The notes: generated by a model from the letters alone, not told the origin. Counted from the first letter of the stretch, positions 15,785 to 23,788 are shown. The stretch: DNA of 30,587 nucleotides from VGPE01 sp031431395 (GCA_031431395.1 JANPDJ010000062.1:1-30587); one strand, 5' to 3'. Numbers and translations are program-made.

Positions 15785-16561
15785 ATGACGTATCAGAATC
15801 CGCTCCGGGCGATCTGGCGTTCCGGTCGTGCCAGCTACGGCAGCTGGACATCCAGCCCGGACCCCATCATCGCCGAGTGGCTGGGGTCGTGCGGCTTCGA
15901 CGAGGTGATCGTCGACCAGCAGCACGGAGCGATCGAGCCAAACCAGCTGGGCCCGATCTTCACGGCCCTCACGGCTCGAGGGACCATCCCGATCACCCGT
16001 GTCGCCGCGAACGACGTCGCGGCGATCGGGAAGTCGCTGGACCTCGGCGCGCAGGCGATCATCATTCCGATGGTCAACAACGCCGCCGAGGCCGCCCGCG
16101 CGGTGGCCGCATGCCGGTTCCCGCCGCACGGGGTGCGGTCCATGGGGCCCATCCGGGCGCACCTGATCTACGACGGCGATGAGATCGAGGACCTCGAGTC
16201 GCCGGTCCTGATCGTGATGGTGGAAACGGCCGCAGGGCTTGCGAACGTGGACGAGATCGCCGCGACCCCGGGCGTGGATGCAATCTACGTCGGCCCGGCC
16301 GATCTCTCGATCGCGGTGGGCGTGCCGCACACGCGGAGCCGCCGCACTCCGGAGCAGGCGAAGCGCCATGCCGACGCCATCGAAACGGTCCGGAAGGCGT
16401 GTGACCGCCACGGCATCGTGGCCGGGATGCACTGCGCCAACGGCGAACTGGCCCGCGGCTACGTGGAGCAGGGCTTCCGCATGGTGACCGTCACCACGGA
16501 CGCCGACATCATCCCGCGCGACGGCATGCTCCAGCTGGCAGCCGCGAAAGGCAGCAGCTAG
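15785..16561 (+). CDS. HpcH/HpaI family class II aldolase
   Basis: 258 residues; the ATG has GGAGG nine bases upstream. Catalytic features match 2-keto-3-deoxy acid aldolases: His47 (DQQHG), Arg near 73 (ITRVAAND), the metal pair Glu147 (MVETAAGL) and Asp173 (VGPADLS). These align closely in number with HpcH (His45, Arg70, Glu149, Asp175). It should cleave a 4-hydroxy-2-keto acid into pyruvate and an aldehyde using a divalent metal. It is the last gene of the operon; with the enolase-family dehydratase and DapA-like enzyme it completes a plausible sugar-acid or hydroxy-acid route to pyruvate. Confidence 0.9.
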   Translation: MTYQNPLRAIWRSGRASYGSWTSSPDPIIAEWLGSCGFDEVIVDQQHGAIEPNQLGPIFTALTARGTIPITRVAANDVAAIGKSLDLGAQAIIIPMVNNAAEAARAVAACRFPPHGVRSMGPIRAHLIYDGDEIEDLESPVLIVMVETAAGLANVDEIAATPGVDAIYVGPADLSIAVGVPHTRSRRTPEQAKRHADAIETVRKACDRHGIVAGMHCANGELARGYVEQGFRMVTVTTDADIIPRDGMLQLAAAKGSS

Positions 16562-16601
16562 GACCCGACGCGGGGGGCCCGGGGCCGCGGCTTCCTGGGC
16601 C

Positions 16602-16617
16602 GCGGGCGGCCGCCCGC
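16602..16617 (+). terminator. Palindromic hairpin downstream of the catabolic operon
   Basis: A perfect 16-bp palindrome GCGGGCGGCCGCCCGC begins 40 bases after the last stop codon and can fold as a 6-bp stem with a GGCC loop. No U-tract follows. It is a weak terminator candidate in a locally very G+C-rich stretch. Confidence 0.35.
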
Positions 16618-16657
16618 CGTCTCATTCCGCCGCCTCCGCCTCCATCCGGCCTACCGA

Positions 16658-16726
16658 ATGCACATGGCGCGTGCGTTTGGCGACATAGCCGGCCCCACCG
16701 ATCTGTGCCGCCTCCAGATGCACATG
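16658..16726. repeat. ATGCACATG repeat pair exactly 60 bases apart
   Basis: ATGCACATG occurs at 16658-16666 and 16718-16726. Both copies are followed by a related G/C/T stretch ending in GTGC and preceded at short distance by a CCGCCTCC element. They look like degenerate 60-bp units or paired binding sites. Confidence 0.5.
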
Positions 16727-16884
16727 CGGTGTGCACGGGATGCAGGACGCAGCCCGGGCCGGTCGCCGAGCCCGCCTTCAGTTGCCGCGCGCGCACCGGG
16801 TGACCGCGCGGCAGCGGGCGCCGGCCGGTTCGGCCCCGCGCGCACGTGCCGTGAACATCTGGGGAACGGTCTCCGCTGCGTGCA

Positions 16885-16937
16885 CGCCCCGCGCGCATCC
16901 GACAACGGGGCGGCGCCCCGCGCGCATCCGACAACGG
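16885..16937. repeat. 24-bp exact direct repeat
   Basis: Two identical 24-base copies occur at 16885-16908 and 16914-16937, each beginning CGCCCCGCGCGCATCC. Their 12-base GCCCCGCGCGCA core appears a third time at 16833-16844. The 29-base period is not a multiple of a helical turn. Confidence 0.7.
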
Positions 16938-17123
16938 CCCCGACCCGGCGGCGACACCCCAGCCGAATACACCGAGAGCCATGGCGGCAGCACGAGGACT
17001 GGCGGCGGCAGCACGATGACCGCAGGCGGCGCCCGGCACGGTGACCGGAACCCGGCGCCCACCGGAGCGCGCCACCCGTCGCGCACCGGCTACCATCGGT
17101 TTCCAGCCAACCGAGGAGATGAG

Positions 17124-18422
17124 ATGACCGCCATCGACGAGCGCGCCACGGCCGGGGCGCCGGCGCGAGCGCACCTGCCCGCTCACGGCCACAGCCGGGC
17201 CGAAGTGACGCACATGCTCGCCGACATCGCAGAAGAGGATGTCCGGGACTGGGAAGCCAAGCTGATGGCAGGCGGCACCTACCCCGCCGGCGACGACGTC
17301 ATGGAGGTCGCCAAGGAGGCGTTCCTCAAATTCTTCTCCGGGAACCCGCTGTACAGCTCCATCTTCAAGAGCCTCGCCCAGATGGAGCGCGAGATCGTCG
17401 AGATGACGGCCGGGCTCCACCACGGCCCGAACGCCACGGGTTCGGTCACGTCGGGCGGCTCGGAATCCATCCTCATGGGGGTGAAGATCGCCCGGGACCG
17501 GGCGCGCGACCTCCACCCCGAGATCACGAAGCCCGAGATGATCGTTCCGTTCTCGGCGCACCCGGCGTTCACGAAGGGCGCCCAGTACTTCGACCTGAAG
17601 GTTGTCGAAGCGCCGCTGCTTGCGGACCTCCAGCTGGACGTGGAGGCCTACAAGCGCCTCATCGGGCCGAACACGGTGCTCATGGTGGGATCGGCCCCCA
17701 GCTTCACGCTGGGCATGATCGACCCCATCATCGAACTGGCACCGCTCGCTCTTGAGCGCAACATCAACTTCCACGTGGACTCGTGCATCGGCGGCTACTT
17801 CCTGCCGTTCGTGGAGAAGCTGGGCTACCCCATCCCGATCTTCGACTTCCGCGTCCCGGGCGTCACGACGATCTCCGCGGACCTGCACAAGTTCGGCTAC
17901 ACGGCGAAGGGAGCGTCCACGATCCTGTCGCGGGATCCGGACATCTTCAAGTACCAGGTGTTCAAGTTCGGTGCGCCGCCGCGCCCGTCTGACTGGTACG
18001 TCACGCCATCCGCCACCGGCACTCGGCCGGGAGGAGCCATGGCAGCGGCCTGGGCCGTGCTCCAGTACCTCGGCGAAGACGGCTACCTGCGGCTCGTCGG
18101 CCAGGCGATGCGCTACATCCAGCGGTTCTTCGACGGGATCAACGCGATCCCCGGCCTGACCGTGATGGGCACGCCGGCGATGACGGTCTTCGGGTACACG
18201 TCCACGGACCCGAAACTGGACATCTTCGCGATCGCCGACGGCCTGGAGGCGCGCGGCTGGCTGGTCTCGCGCGACGAGTACCCGATCAACGCGATCCGCT
18301 TCATGCAGTCGCCGGGCCACGAGCCCTACATCGACCGCTACCTCGCCGACCTTCGCGAGGTCGCCGAGCTGGCCCGCCGGGGCGAGATCGTCAGCAAGGG
18401 CGGTCGCGCCCAGTACAGCTGA
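17124..18422 (+). CDS. PLP-dependent decarboxylase/lyase (glutamate decarboxylase / sphingosine-1-phosphate lyase group)
   Basis: 432 residues; the ATG at 17124 is five bases after GAGGAG. It belongs to the group II decarboxylase fold. NATGSVTSGGSESILM binds the PLP phosphate, NFHVDSCIGG supplies the Asp that pairs with the pyridine nitrogen, and Lys256 in ADLHKFGYTAKGAS is the Schiff-base lysine. The HKFGY..KG form and the GSVTSGGSESI block resemble sphingosine-1-phosphate lyase and archaeal MfnA-type enzymes more than plant-type GadB. No N-terminal membrane anchor is seen, so it is cytosolic. The substrate could be an amino acid or a phospho-amino alcohol. Confidence 0.87.
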   Translation: MTAIDERATAGAPARAHLPAHGHSRAEVTHMLADIAEEDVRDWEAKLMAGGTYPAGDDVMEVAKEAFLKFFSGNPLYSSIFKSLAQMEREIVEMTAGLHHGPNATGSVTSGGSESILMGVKIARDRARDLHPEITKPEMIVPFSAHPAFTKGAQYFDLKVVEAPLLADLQLDVEAYKRLIGPNTVLMVGSAPSFTLGMIDPIIELAPLALERNINFHVDSCIGGYFLPFVEKLGYPIPIFDFRVPGVTTISADLHKFGYTAKGASTILSRDPDIFKYQVFKFGAPPRPSDWYVTPSATGTRPGGAMAAAWAVLQYLGEDGYLRLVGQAMRYIQRFFDGINAIPGLTVMGTPAMTVFGYTSTDPKLDIFAIADGLEARGWLVSRDEYPINAIRFMQSPGHEPYIDRYLADLREVAELARRGEIVSKGGRAQYS

Positions 18423-18423
18423 C

Positions 18424-18460
18424 GCGGTTCGGGTTCGGGTCGGCCGCGGCACGGAACCGC
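18424..18460. terminator. Weak inverted repeat between convergent genes
   Basis: GCGGTTC (18424-18430) and GAACCGC (18454-18460) can pair across a 23-base loop immediately after the PLP-enzyme stop, in the 49-bp gap to the convergent fumarase frame. The long loop and missing U-tract make it a low-confidence terminator. Confidence 0.3.
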
Positions 18461-18471
18461 CGCGACACGCC

Positions 18472-19905
18472 TCAGCCGAGCGTCGGGCGAGTCATCTCCT
18501 CGGGCCGGACCCAGCCGTCGAACTCGACGTCGGTCACGAAGCCGGACGCAACGGCAGCTTCGCGCAGCGATGAGCCGTCGTGGTGAGCCGTCTTGGCGAT
18601 CGCCGCCGCCTTGTCGTAGCCGATGTGCGGCGCCAGCGCCGTGACGAGCATGAGCGATGACGCGACGTGGTCCGCGATCCGGGTGGCATCCGCCTGCAGT
18701 CCCTCGACGCAGAACTCGCGGAAGGACCGGCAACCGTCCGTGAGCAGCTCGATGCCATGGAGCAAGTCGTACGCGATCAGTGGCTAGAACACGTTCAGCT
18801 CGAAGTTGCCCTGGCTGCCGGCGAAGGCGATCGCCACGTCATAGCCGAACACCTGGATGGCGACCATCGTGAGCATCTCGCTCTGGGTGGGGTTCACCTT
18901 GCCCGGCATGATCGACGAGCCCGGCTCGTTCTCGGGCAGGTGCAGTTCGCCCAGGCCGGCGCGCGGCCCCGAGCCCAGCCAGCGAATGTCGTTGGCGATC
19001 TTCATCAGGCTGGTGGCAAGTGTCCGCACGGCGCCCGACGCGAACACCGTCGCCTCCTGGCCGGCCAGCGCGGCAAACTTGTTGGGTGCCGAGGTGATGG
19101 GCTGGCCCGTCAACTGGGCAATGCGGGCGGCGGCCCGCGCCCCGAACTCCGGGTGCGCGTTGAGGCCCGTGCCGACAGCCGTACCGCCCAGCGCGATCTC
19201 GCGCAACCCGGGCAGCACCGCCTCGAGACGCCCGATGTCGCCGTCGAGTTGGGCCACATAGCCGGAGAACTCCTGGCCAAGGGTCAGCGGCACGGCGTCC
19301 TGGAGATGCGTCCGCCCGATCTTTACGATGCCGGACCATGCCCGCGCCTTGTCGTCCAGCGCGTCCCGCAGCGCACGAACGGCGGGAATCAGCCGCTCCG
19401 AAATCTCGGTGGCGGCGGCCAGGTGCAGCGCGGTGGGGAATGTGTCGTTCGAGGACTGGCTCATGTTCACGTCGTCGTTCGGGTGGACGGGCTTCTTGCC
19501 GCCGCGGGCCCCGGTCGCCAGCTCGTTGGCCCGGCCGGCAATCACCTCGTTGACGTTCATGTTCGACTGGGTGCCGGAACCCGTCTGCCAGACGCGCAAC
19601 GGGAACTCGGCTGCGAGCGTCCCGTTGACCACCTCGGCGGCGGCCCGGACGACCAGGTCGTGCCGGTCTGACGGCAGAAGGCCCAGGTCGTGGTTGACGT
19701 CCGCGGCGGCGCGCTTGAGGATCCCGAACGCCGTGATGATCGGGCGAGGCATCGTGTTGCCGCCGATCGCGAAGAAGTGCAGTGAGCGCTGCGTCTGAGC
19801 GCCCCAATAGTGTCCGGCCGGGACATCGATGGCCCCCATCGAATCTGTCTCGACGCGGATGGCGAGCTCGGGAGACGTGGTGTCGCGATTGGGCTGGTCG
19901 GTCAT
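18472..19905 (-). pseudogene. fumC: Class II fumarate hydratase interrupted by an in-frame amber codon
   Basis: One continuous frame of 477 codons has the length and order of FumC: an N-terminal domain with GHYWGAQTQRSL, then TGSGTQSNMN, SQSSNDTFPTA, IGRTHLQDAVP, and the superfamily signature GSSIMPGKVNP. The C-terminal domain has LMLVTALAPHIGYDKAA and ends WVRPEEM. Codon 374 (18784-18786) is TAG, directly after ELNVF at a place where relatives usually have Lys or Met. Homology resumes immediately in the same frame (PLIAYDLLHGIELL). A single A-to-T change from AAG would explain it. If real, it yields a 373-residue protein lacking the C-terminal domain. The ATG at 19905 lies nine bases after a TAGACT box. 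Confidence 0.85.
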
Positions 19906-19914
19906 GGCAGGGCA

Positions 19915-19943
19915 AGTCTAGAGCCTCTTTCCTGCGCTAGACT
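19915..19943. promoter_or_regulatory. Mirror-image bidirectional promoter of fumC and the LolA-like gene
   Basis: AGTCTA (19915-19920) and TAGACT (19938-19943) are an exact inverted repeat separated by 17 bases. Read on its own strand, each is a TAGACT -10-like box, nine bases before the fumC ATG and eight bases before the divergent ATG at 19952. Neither gene has a Shine-Dalgarno site, so both transcripts are probably leaderless. Each box lies where the other promoter's -35 would be. Confidence 0.65.
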
Positions 19944-19951
19944 TCCCCACG

Positions 19952-20731
19952 ATGTCGCTTCGCCCCTGGGATCGGGCGTCCCGGTCTCCCGTACCCGTTT
20001 CGAACCGTCGCCGTCCGGAACTGGCTGCCCTGCCGTCCGAATTGCCGTCGGTGGACCAGCTGTTCACGTTTGCCCGTGACGCAGAGCTTCGCTTCGAGAC
20101 GCTGCGCATGCAGATCGAGGTGCGGGCCATGGGGTCCGCCGGCGAGCAGCGGCAGCTGATCGACGTCATGCTCCGCCACCCGGGCGACGCCCGCGTCACC
20201 ACCACGGATCCCCAGGGGGGTACGCGCGGCAACTACGCGGTCTGGCTGTCCGATGGCGAGACCGTCCGCACCTTCTCCGGCATGACGAGGGTGGGCACGG
20301 ATCGGCCGGTGCGCCGGCGTGTACGCGGGCTCGCGAACGGCGATCTTCCGGGCAGCTCCATGGTCTACGAGACACTCACTGACCTCGAAAGGGAGACGCT
20401 GCCCGAGACGTTCCTCCACCCGGCGGGGTTCTGCCAGAACGTCCTCGGCACCGGGAGTTGCCGCGTTTCGGGGACCGCGGACCAGAACGGCCGCGAAGTG
20501 GTCATCGTCCACTGCGACCATCCACGGTCCGTGGAGGTCAGCGCCGACCGGCCGGATCACCGGCTCGAGGTCTGGTTCGACCGGGACACGGGCGTCATCT
20601 CACGGCTGATCGAGACCATCTCCGGGCAGGTGACGCGGGATGCCGTGGTGACCGTGCTTGAGCCGGAGGCACCGCTGCCGCCCAATGCGTTCACGTTCGC
20701 GTTCCCGTCCGATGCACGGATGATCTTCTGA
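19952..20731 (+). CDS. LolA/RseB-like fold protein without a signal peptide
   Basis: 259 residues. The overall pattern suggests an outer-membrane-lipoprotein-carrier-like half barrel: an initial helix (SVDQLFTFARDAELRFETL), alternating strands with YAVWLSDGETVRTF, a strand with HRLEVWFDRDTGVISRL, and a closing PLPPNAFTFAFP segment. There are cysteines in FCQNVLGTGSC and VHCDH. The N-terminus is polar and basic with no signal peptide or lipobox, which is odd because this fold normally acts outside the cytoplasm. The start is well fixed by the leaderless promoter and the short gap to fumC. It is followed two bases later by the polyphosphate glucokinase gene. I assign no function. Confidence 0.6.
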   Translation: MSLRPWDRASRSPVPVSNRRRPELAALPSELPSVDQLFTFARDAELRFETLRMQIEVRAMGSAGEQRQLIDVMLRHPGDARVTTTDPQGGTRGNYAVWLSDGETVRTFSGMTRVGTDRPVRRRVRGLANGDLPGSSMVYETLTDLERETLPETFLHPAGFCQNVLGTGSCRVSGTADQNGREVVIVHCDHPRSVEVSADRPDHRLEVWFDRDTGVISRLIETISGQVTRDAVVTVLEPEAPLPPNAFTFAFPSDARMIF

Positions 20732-20733
20732 CC

Positions 20734-21543
20734 ATGGCTCGCGGCCGGCGAGCGCCGGCCCAGCCGGCGCCGCCACTCGCCATCGGCATCGACGTGGGCG
20801 GGAGCGGAATCAAGGCCGCCGTTGTGGACGTTGCTCGCGGCGAGCTGGTCAGCGAACGGGTCCGCGTGAGAACGCCCCGGCCGGCGACACCCCAGCGGGT
20901 GATCGAGGCGATGCACGGGCTGGTCGTGAAGCTCGCCAAGGCGGTGCAGCTCGATCCAACGACGGCCGTCGGCGTGGGAATCCCGGGCGTCACGATTGAC
21001 GGGATCGTGCACACGGCTGCGAACATCGATGGCGCGTGGGTGGGATTCGACGCGGCCGCGGCGATCGCCGCGGCCCTTGAGCGCCGCACTGCCGTCGTGA
21101 ACGACGCGGACGCGGCCGGCGTCGCCGAGATGCGCTTCGGCGCAGGACGCGGCCACGCGGGGACCGTCCTGATCGCGACCCTGGGCACGGGCATCGGCAC
21201 GGCGCTGTTCCGCAACGGCCTGCTGGTCCCGAACACCGAGTTCGGCCACCTCGAGGTGCGCGGCAAAGACGCGGAGCAGCGGGCCTCGGCAGCCGTCCGC
21301 ACCCGGCGCGGCCTCAGCTGGGAGAAATGGGCCGTGGAGCTGGACGAATTCCTCCACCGCATGGACGCCCTCGTCTGGCCCGACCTGATCATCCTGGGTG
21401 GCGGCGTGAGCAAGGACGGGGAGCGGTTCATCCCGCGCCTGACGGTGCGGCCGCCTGTCGTGGCGGCACGACTCCGAAACGAAGCCGGCATCGTGGGTGC
21501 CGCGATGATCGCTGCAGCGATGGCCCCGACGGCGGCCGGCTGA
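20734..21543 (+). CDS. ppgK: Polyphosphate-dependent glucokinase (ROK family)
   Basis: 269 residues. The phosphate-binding loop GIDVGGSGIKAA (18-29) and the second glycine-rich loop LGTGIGTALF are typical of ROK kinases. The catalytic region has VVNDADAAGVAE, and the subgroup-specific NTEFGHLEVRGKDAEQRAS matches polyphosphate-glucose phosphotransferases, which lack the ROK zinc motif; none is seen here. The enzyme phosphorylates glucose in the cytoplasm using polyphosphate, often also ATP. It starts two bases after the LolA-like gene stop and has no independent ribosome-binding site, so it is co-transcribed and probably coupled. It converges on the K+ channel gene with only ten bases between them. 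Confidence 0.92.
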   Translation: MARGRRAPAQPAPPLAIGIDVGGSGIKAAVVDVARGELVSERVRVRTPRPATPQRVIEAMHGLVVKLAKAVQLDPTTAVGVGIPGVTIDGIVHTAANIDGAWVGFDAAAAIAAALERRTAVVNDADAAGVAEMRFGAGRGHAGTVLIATLGTGIGTALFRNGLLVPNTEFGHLEVRGKDAEQRASAAVRTRRGLSWEKWAVELDEFLHRMDALVWPDLIILGGGVSKDGERFIPRLTVRPPVVAARLRNEAGIVGAAMIAAAMAPTAAG

Positions 21544-21553
21544 GCAGGGGGCC

Positions 21554-22618
21554 CTAGTCCGCCCGGACCTCTCGCAAGAGGGCCGACGAGCCCGACAGCA
21601 CCAGGCTCTCGCCCGGCCGCAGGCGGCGCCCGTCGGGCGGGTTCGCCTGGTATTGCCCGTCCTCCGGCAGGATGGCCAGCGTGAAGACGCCGTCGGCTCG
21701 CAATTCCCCCACGGTCCGGCCGTCCAGCTGGCCGCCCGCGACGACCGCGACCTCCTCGAGCGAGAAGGCCTCCTCGCCCGTTGACAGCGCGAGGTCGATG
21801 AACTCGGCGAGTTTCGGGCGCAGGGCGAGTTCTGCGATGCGCCGCCCGGCCATCGTGTAGGGCGACACAACGCGGTTCGCGCCGGCCTGCTCCAGCTTCG
21901 CTTCGGATCCCGCGGCGTTCGCCCGGCCCAGGATGAACAGGTCCGGCTGGAGCGCGCGCGCCGACAGGACCACGTAGACGTTGTTGGCATCCGAATCGAT
22001 CGTGGTCACAAGAGCCCGGGCACGGCTGATCCCGGCCGCGATGAGCGTGGCGTCGTCCGTGGCGTCCCCCAGGACCACCAGATGGCCCTCGCGACGCGCC
22101 CGCTCCAGCGATTCGCCGTGGATGTCCACGACCACCACCACGTTGCCGCGCTCCACGAGCTGGCGCGCGACCGTGGAGCCAACCCGGCCGTAGCCGCACA
22201 GGACGAAATGGTCCCGGAGCTTCGCGATCGAGTCCGCCATGCGTCGCTCCTCTCGCCCGCCACTGGTCAGCTCTTGCACGAACGATTCCACCACGATGCC
22301 CACTGTCCCAAAGATGATGCCCACACCGGCCACGGTAAGGGCGCCCGTCCAGGCCCGGCCCGCGTCGTCGAGGTCGCGGACCTCCTTGTAGCCCACCGTC
22401 GTGAGGGTGATGACCGTCATGTAGAGCGCATCGCTGAGGGGCCAGTGGAACAGGGCGAGGTACCCGGCGGTCCCCACGCCAAAGACCGATACCACGATGA
22501 CGAGCCAGGCGGCCACGTGCGACCTCGCCAGGACGCGTGGGATCACGCGGACCCGGAGGCCACGGGAGGAACGTGCAATGCCCGCGCCGCGGATTGCCTC
22601 GCGCCCGTCGGTACTCAC
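21554..22618 (-). CDS. Two-TM potassium channel with RCK/TrkA-N and TrkA-C domains
   Basis: 354 residues from a GTG. TM1 (about 36-58), pore helix and filter TLTTVGYKEV (71-80), TM2 (about 92-113), a linker, then a Rossmann RCK domain with CGYGRVG (141-147) and VVVDIHGES. A TrkA-C domain fills roughly 270-354. The layout is that of MthK-type ligand-gated K+ channels. The filter keeps TVGY but continues KEV instead of the usual GD, which changes the charge at the outer mouth. The start lies seven bases after TACAAT on the minus strand, pointing to a leaderless transcript. Its divergent neighbour is the GNAT gene. Confidence 0.9.
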   Translation of the reverse strand: MSTDGREAIRGAGIARSSRGLRVRVIPRVLARSHVAAWLVIVVSVFGVGTAGYLALFHWPLSDALYMTVITLTTVGYKEVRDLDDAGRAWTGALTVAGVGIIFGTVGIVVESFVQELTSGGREERRMADSIAKLRDHFVLCGYGRVGSTVARQLVERGNVVVVVDIHGESLERARREGHLVVLGDATDDATLIAAGISRARALVTTIDSDANNVYVVLSARALQPDLFILGRANAAGSEAKLEQAGANRVVSPYTMAGRRIAELALRPKLAEFIDLALSTGEEAFSLEEVAVVAGGQLDGRTVGELRADGVFTLAILPEDGQYQANPPDGRRLRPGESLVLSGSSALLREVRAD

Positions 22619-22625
22619 GAAGCGG

Positions 22626-22631
22626 ATTGTA
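22626..22631 (-). promoter_or_regulatory. Probable -10 element of the K+ channel gene (leaderless)
   Basis: On the minus strand TACAAT, a near-consensus -10, ends seven bases before the GTG at 22618. No Shine-Dalgarno site precedes the start. Confidence 0.55.
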
Positions 22632-22688
22632 GGCAGGGAGGGTCGCCTGGCCGTGTGCGTTCCGGAGCGCTCGAACGGACGTGCAACC

Positions 22689-22694
22689 TATGAT
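22689..22694 (+). promoter_or_regulatory. Probable -10 element of the GNAT gene (leaderless)
   Basis: TATGAT lies six bases before the ATG at 22701. The GGAG directly touching the ATG is too close to serve as a ribosome-binding site, so a leaderless start is preferred. Confidence 0.5.
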
Positions 22695-22700
22695 CCGGAG

Positions 22701-23732
22701 ATGGATCGAGTGGTCATCGCGGGGCGTGTTGCGATGGGCGACGGTCGCGTCGCCACCATCCGGTGCTGTTCCCCGCCCCTGCCGCGCGACGAGGGCATGG
22801 CCCTCACGTGGTTCCTGGAAGGCGCCTTTGGGACCGACGACAAGCCGGATCTCTTCCTGACCCCGGTGGCGAAGGGTCTTCTGGAGGACGTCGCCCGCAA
22901 CGACTTCGCGTGGGCCGAGGTGGACGGCGAGGTCGTGGCCACGGCCTGGACGATGACGCCTCGAGACGAGCCCCGCCTCGCCACGATGGGCGAGGTGTAC
23001 ACGGACCCGGCATGGCGCGGGCGCGGCCTTGCTCCGGCCGTGTGCGGGGCGCTCCTGGACCGCTTCGACGCGGCCGGTGGGCGGGCGATGTTCCTCGGGA
23101 CCGGCAACCCATCGGCGGCCCGGATCTATCGGTCGCTCGGTTTCGAGCCATACCCCCGCGGGCTGATGCGCCGCGATTCGGATGGGACGGCGGAGGCGTT
23201 CGACGCCGAGTGGTTCGCGCCGTCGGCCGTCTCGGTCCGGCCGGTGACCTGGGGCGACACCCCGCGCCTCGTGATGCTCTATTCCACCCCGAACCCGTGG
23301 CTGTCGATCTGCTGGATGCAGGGCCTGTACGCCGCCCCGCACGTGATCAACGACCGCTGCAACTCCCTGGTGAAGAACACGTGGCAGGCAACCCGTCCAG
23401 GGGCCTGGTTGGCGATGATCAACGCGCAGGGGGCGGTTGTCGGCTCGGGGCCCATGGAGCCGCTCGGCAACGAGAAGGCCGTCCTGGGGGCCAACGTGGA
23501 CGTGTTCGTGCACCCGGCCTTCCACGGCGACGTCCGAACGCTGATCGAGGCCATGCTGGCCGAAGGACGGACCATGGGCTGGCGCTGGCTCCGCGCGGAA
23601 CTGGGCAGCGCGGACGGGGCGAAACGGGCGCTCCTGGAGAGGTTCGGCTTTCGCGAGGTGACGCGGCTGGCGGGTGCGCTCAATATCGCCGGGGTGCCGC
23701 AGGACACGCACGTCCTGGCCGTAGATCTCTGA
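22701..23732 (+). CDS. Protein with two tandem GNAT acetyltransferase domains
   Basis: 343 residues. The N-terminal GNAT domain (about 15-160) has the acetyl-CoA loop in GEVYTDPAWRGRGLAPAVC, followed by MFLGTGNPSAARIYRSLGF. The C-terminal half (about 175-343) repeats a more diverged GNAT pattern, with VDVFVHPAFHGDVRTLIEAML and ALLERFGFREVTRL; it lacks a clear RGxG loop and may be non-catalytic. No substrate can be inferred. It is transcribed alone, divergent from the K+ channel and convergent with the Nudix gene. Confidence 0.82.
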   Translation: MDRVVIAGRVAMGDGRVATIRCCSPPLPRDEGMALTWFLEGAFGTDDKPDLFLTPVAKGLLEDVARNDFAWAEVDGEVVATAWTMTPRDEPRLATMGEVYTDPAWRGRGLAPAVCGALLDRFDAAGGRAMFLGTGNPSAARIYRSLGFEPYPRGLMRRDSDGTAEAFDAEWFAPSAVSVRPVTWGDTPRLVMLYSTPNPWLSICWMQGLYAAPHVINDRCNSLVKNTWQATRPGAWLAMINAQGAVVGSGPMEPLGNEKAVLGANVDVFVHPAFHGDVRTLIEAMLAEGRTMGWRWLRAELGSADGAKRALLERFGFREVTRLAGALNIAGVPQDTHVLAVDL

Positions 23733-23788
23733 GGGGTTCGCCCGGCGGCCTGGAACCGGACGGCGCAGCTCAGCCGGGCCCGTGGCCC

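Larger units (their letters stand above)
16562..17123. other. Repeat-bearing intergenic region
   Basis: These 562 bases lie between the catabolic operon and the PLP enzyme gene. Open frames on both strands exist but have Arg/Pro/Ala-rich, low-complexity translations without a ribosome-binding site, so I call none. The region contains two direct-repeat families, listed separately, and an unusual number of CATG, TGCA and GCGCGC palindromes. The strong GAGGAG site for the next gene lies at its right end. Confidence 0.5.

Noticed and set aside
16885..16937. CRISPR array
   Set aside because: Only two exact copies separated by five bases exist, with no spacer-length gaps and no cas genes.
16658..17044. 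A 128-codon plus-strand open frame in the repeat region
   Set aside because: Its translation is Arg/Pro/Ala/His low complexity, it has no ribosome-binding site or TANNNT box, and its apparent internal repeats come from the DNA direct repeats.
18784..18786. Reassignment of TAG to an amino acid (for example pyrrolysine) to explain the fumC amber codon
   Set aside because: TAG is the ordinary terminal codon of many intact genes here, including the flippase-like gene, diguanylate cyclase, crotonase, purE and HpcH/HpaI aldolase. No pyrrolysine genes are visible.
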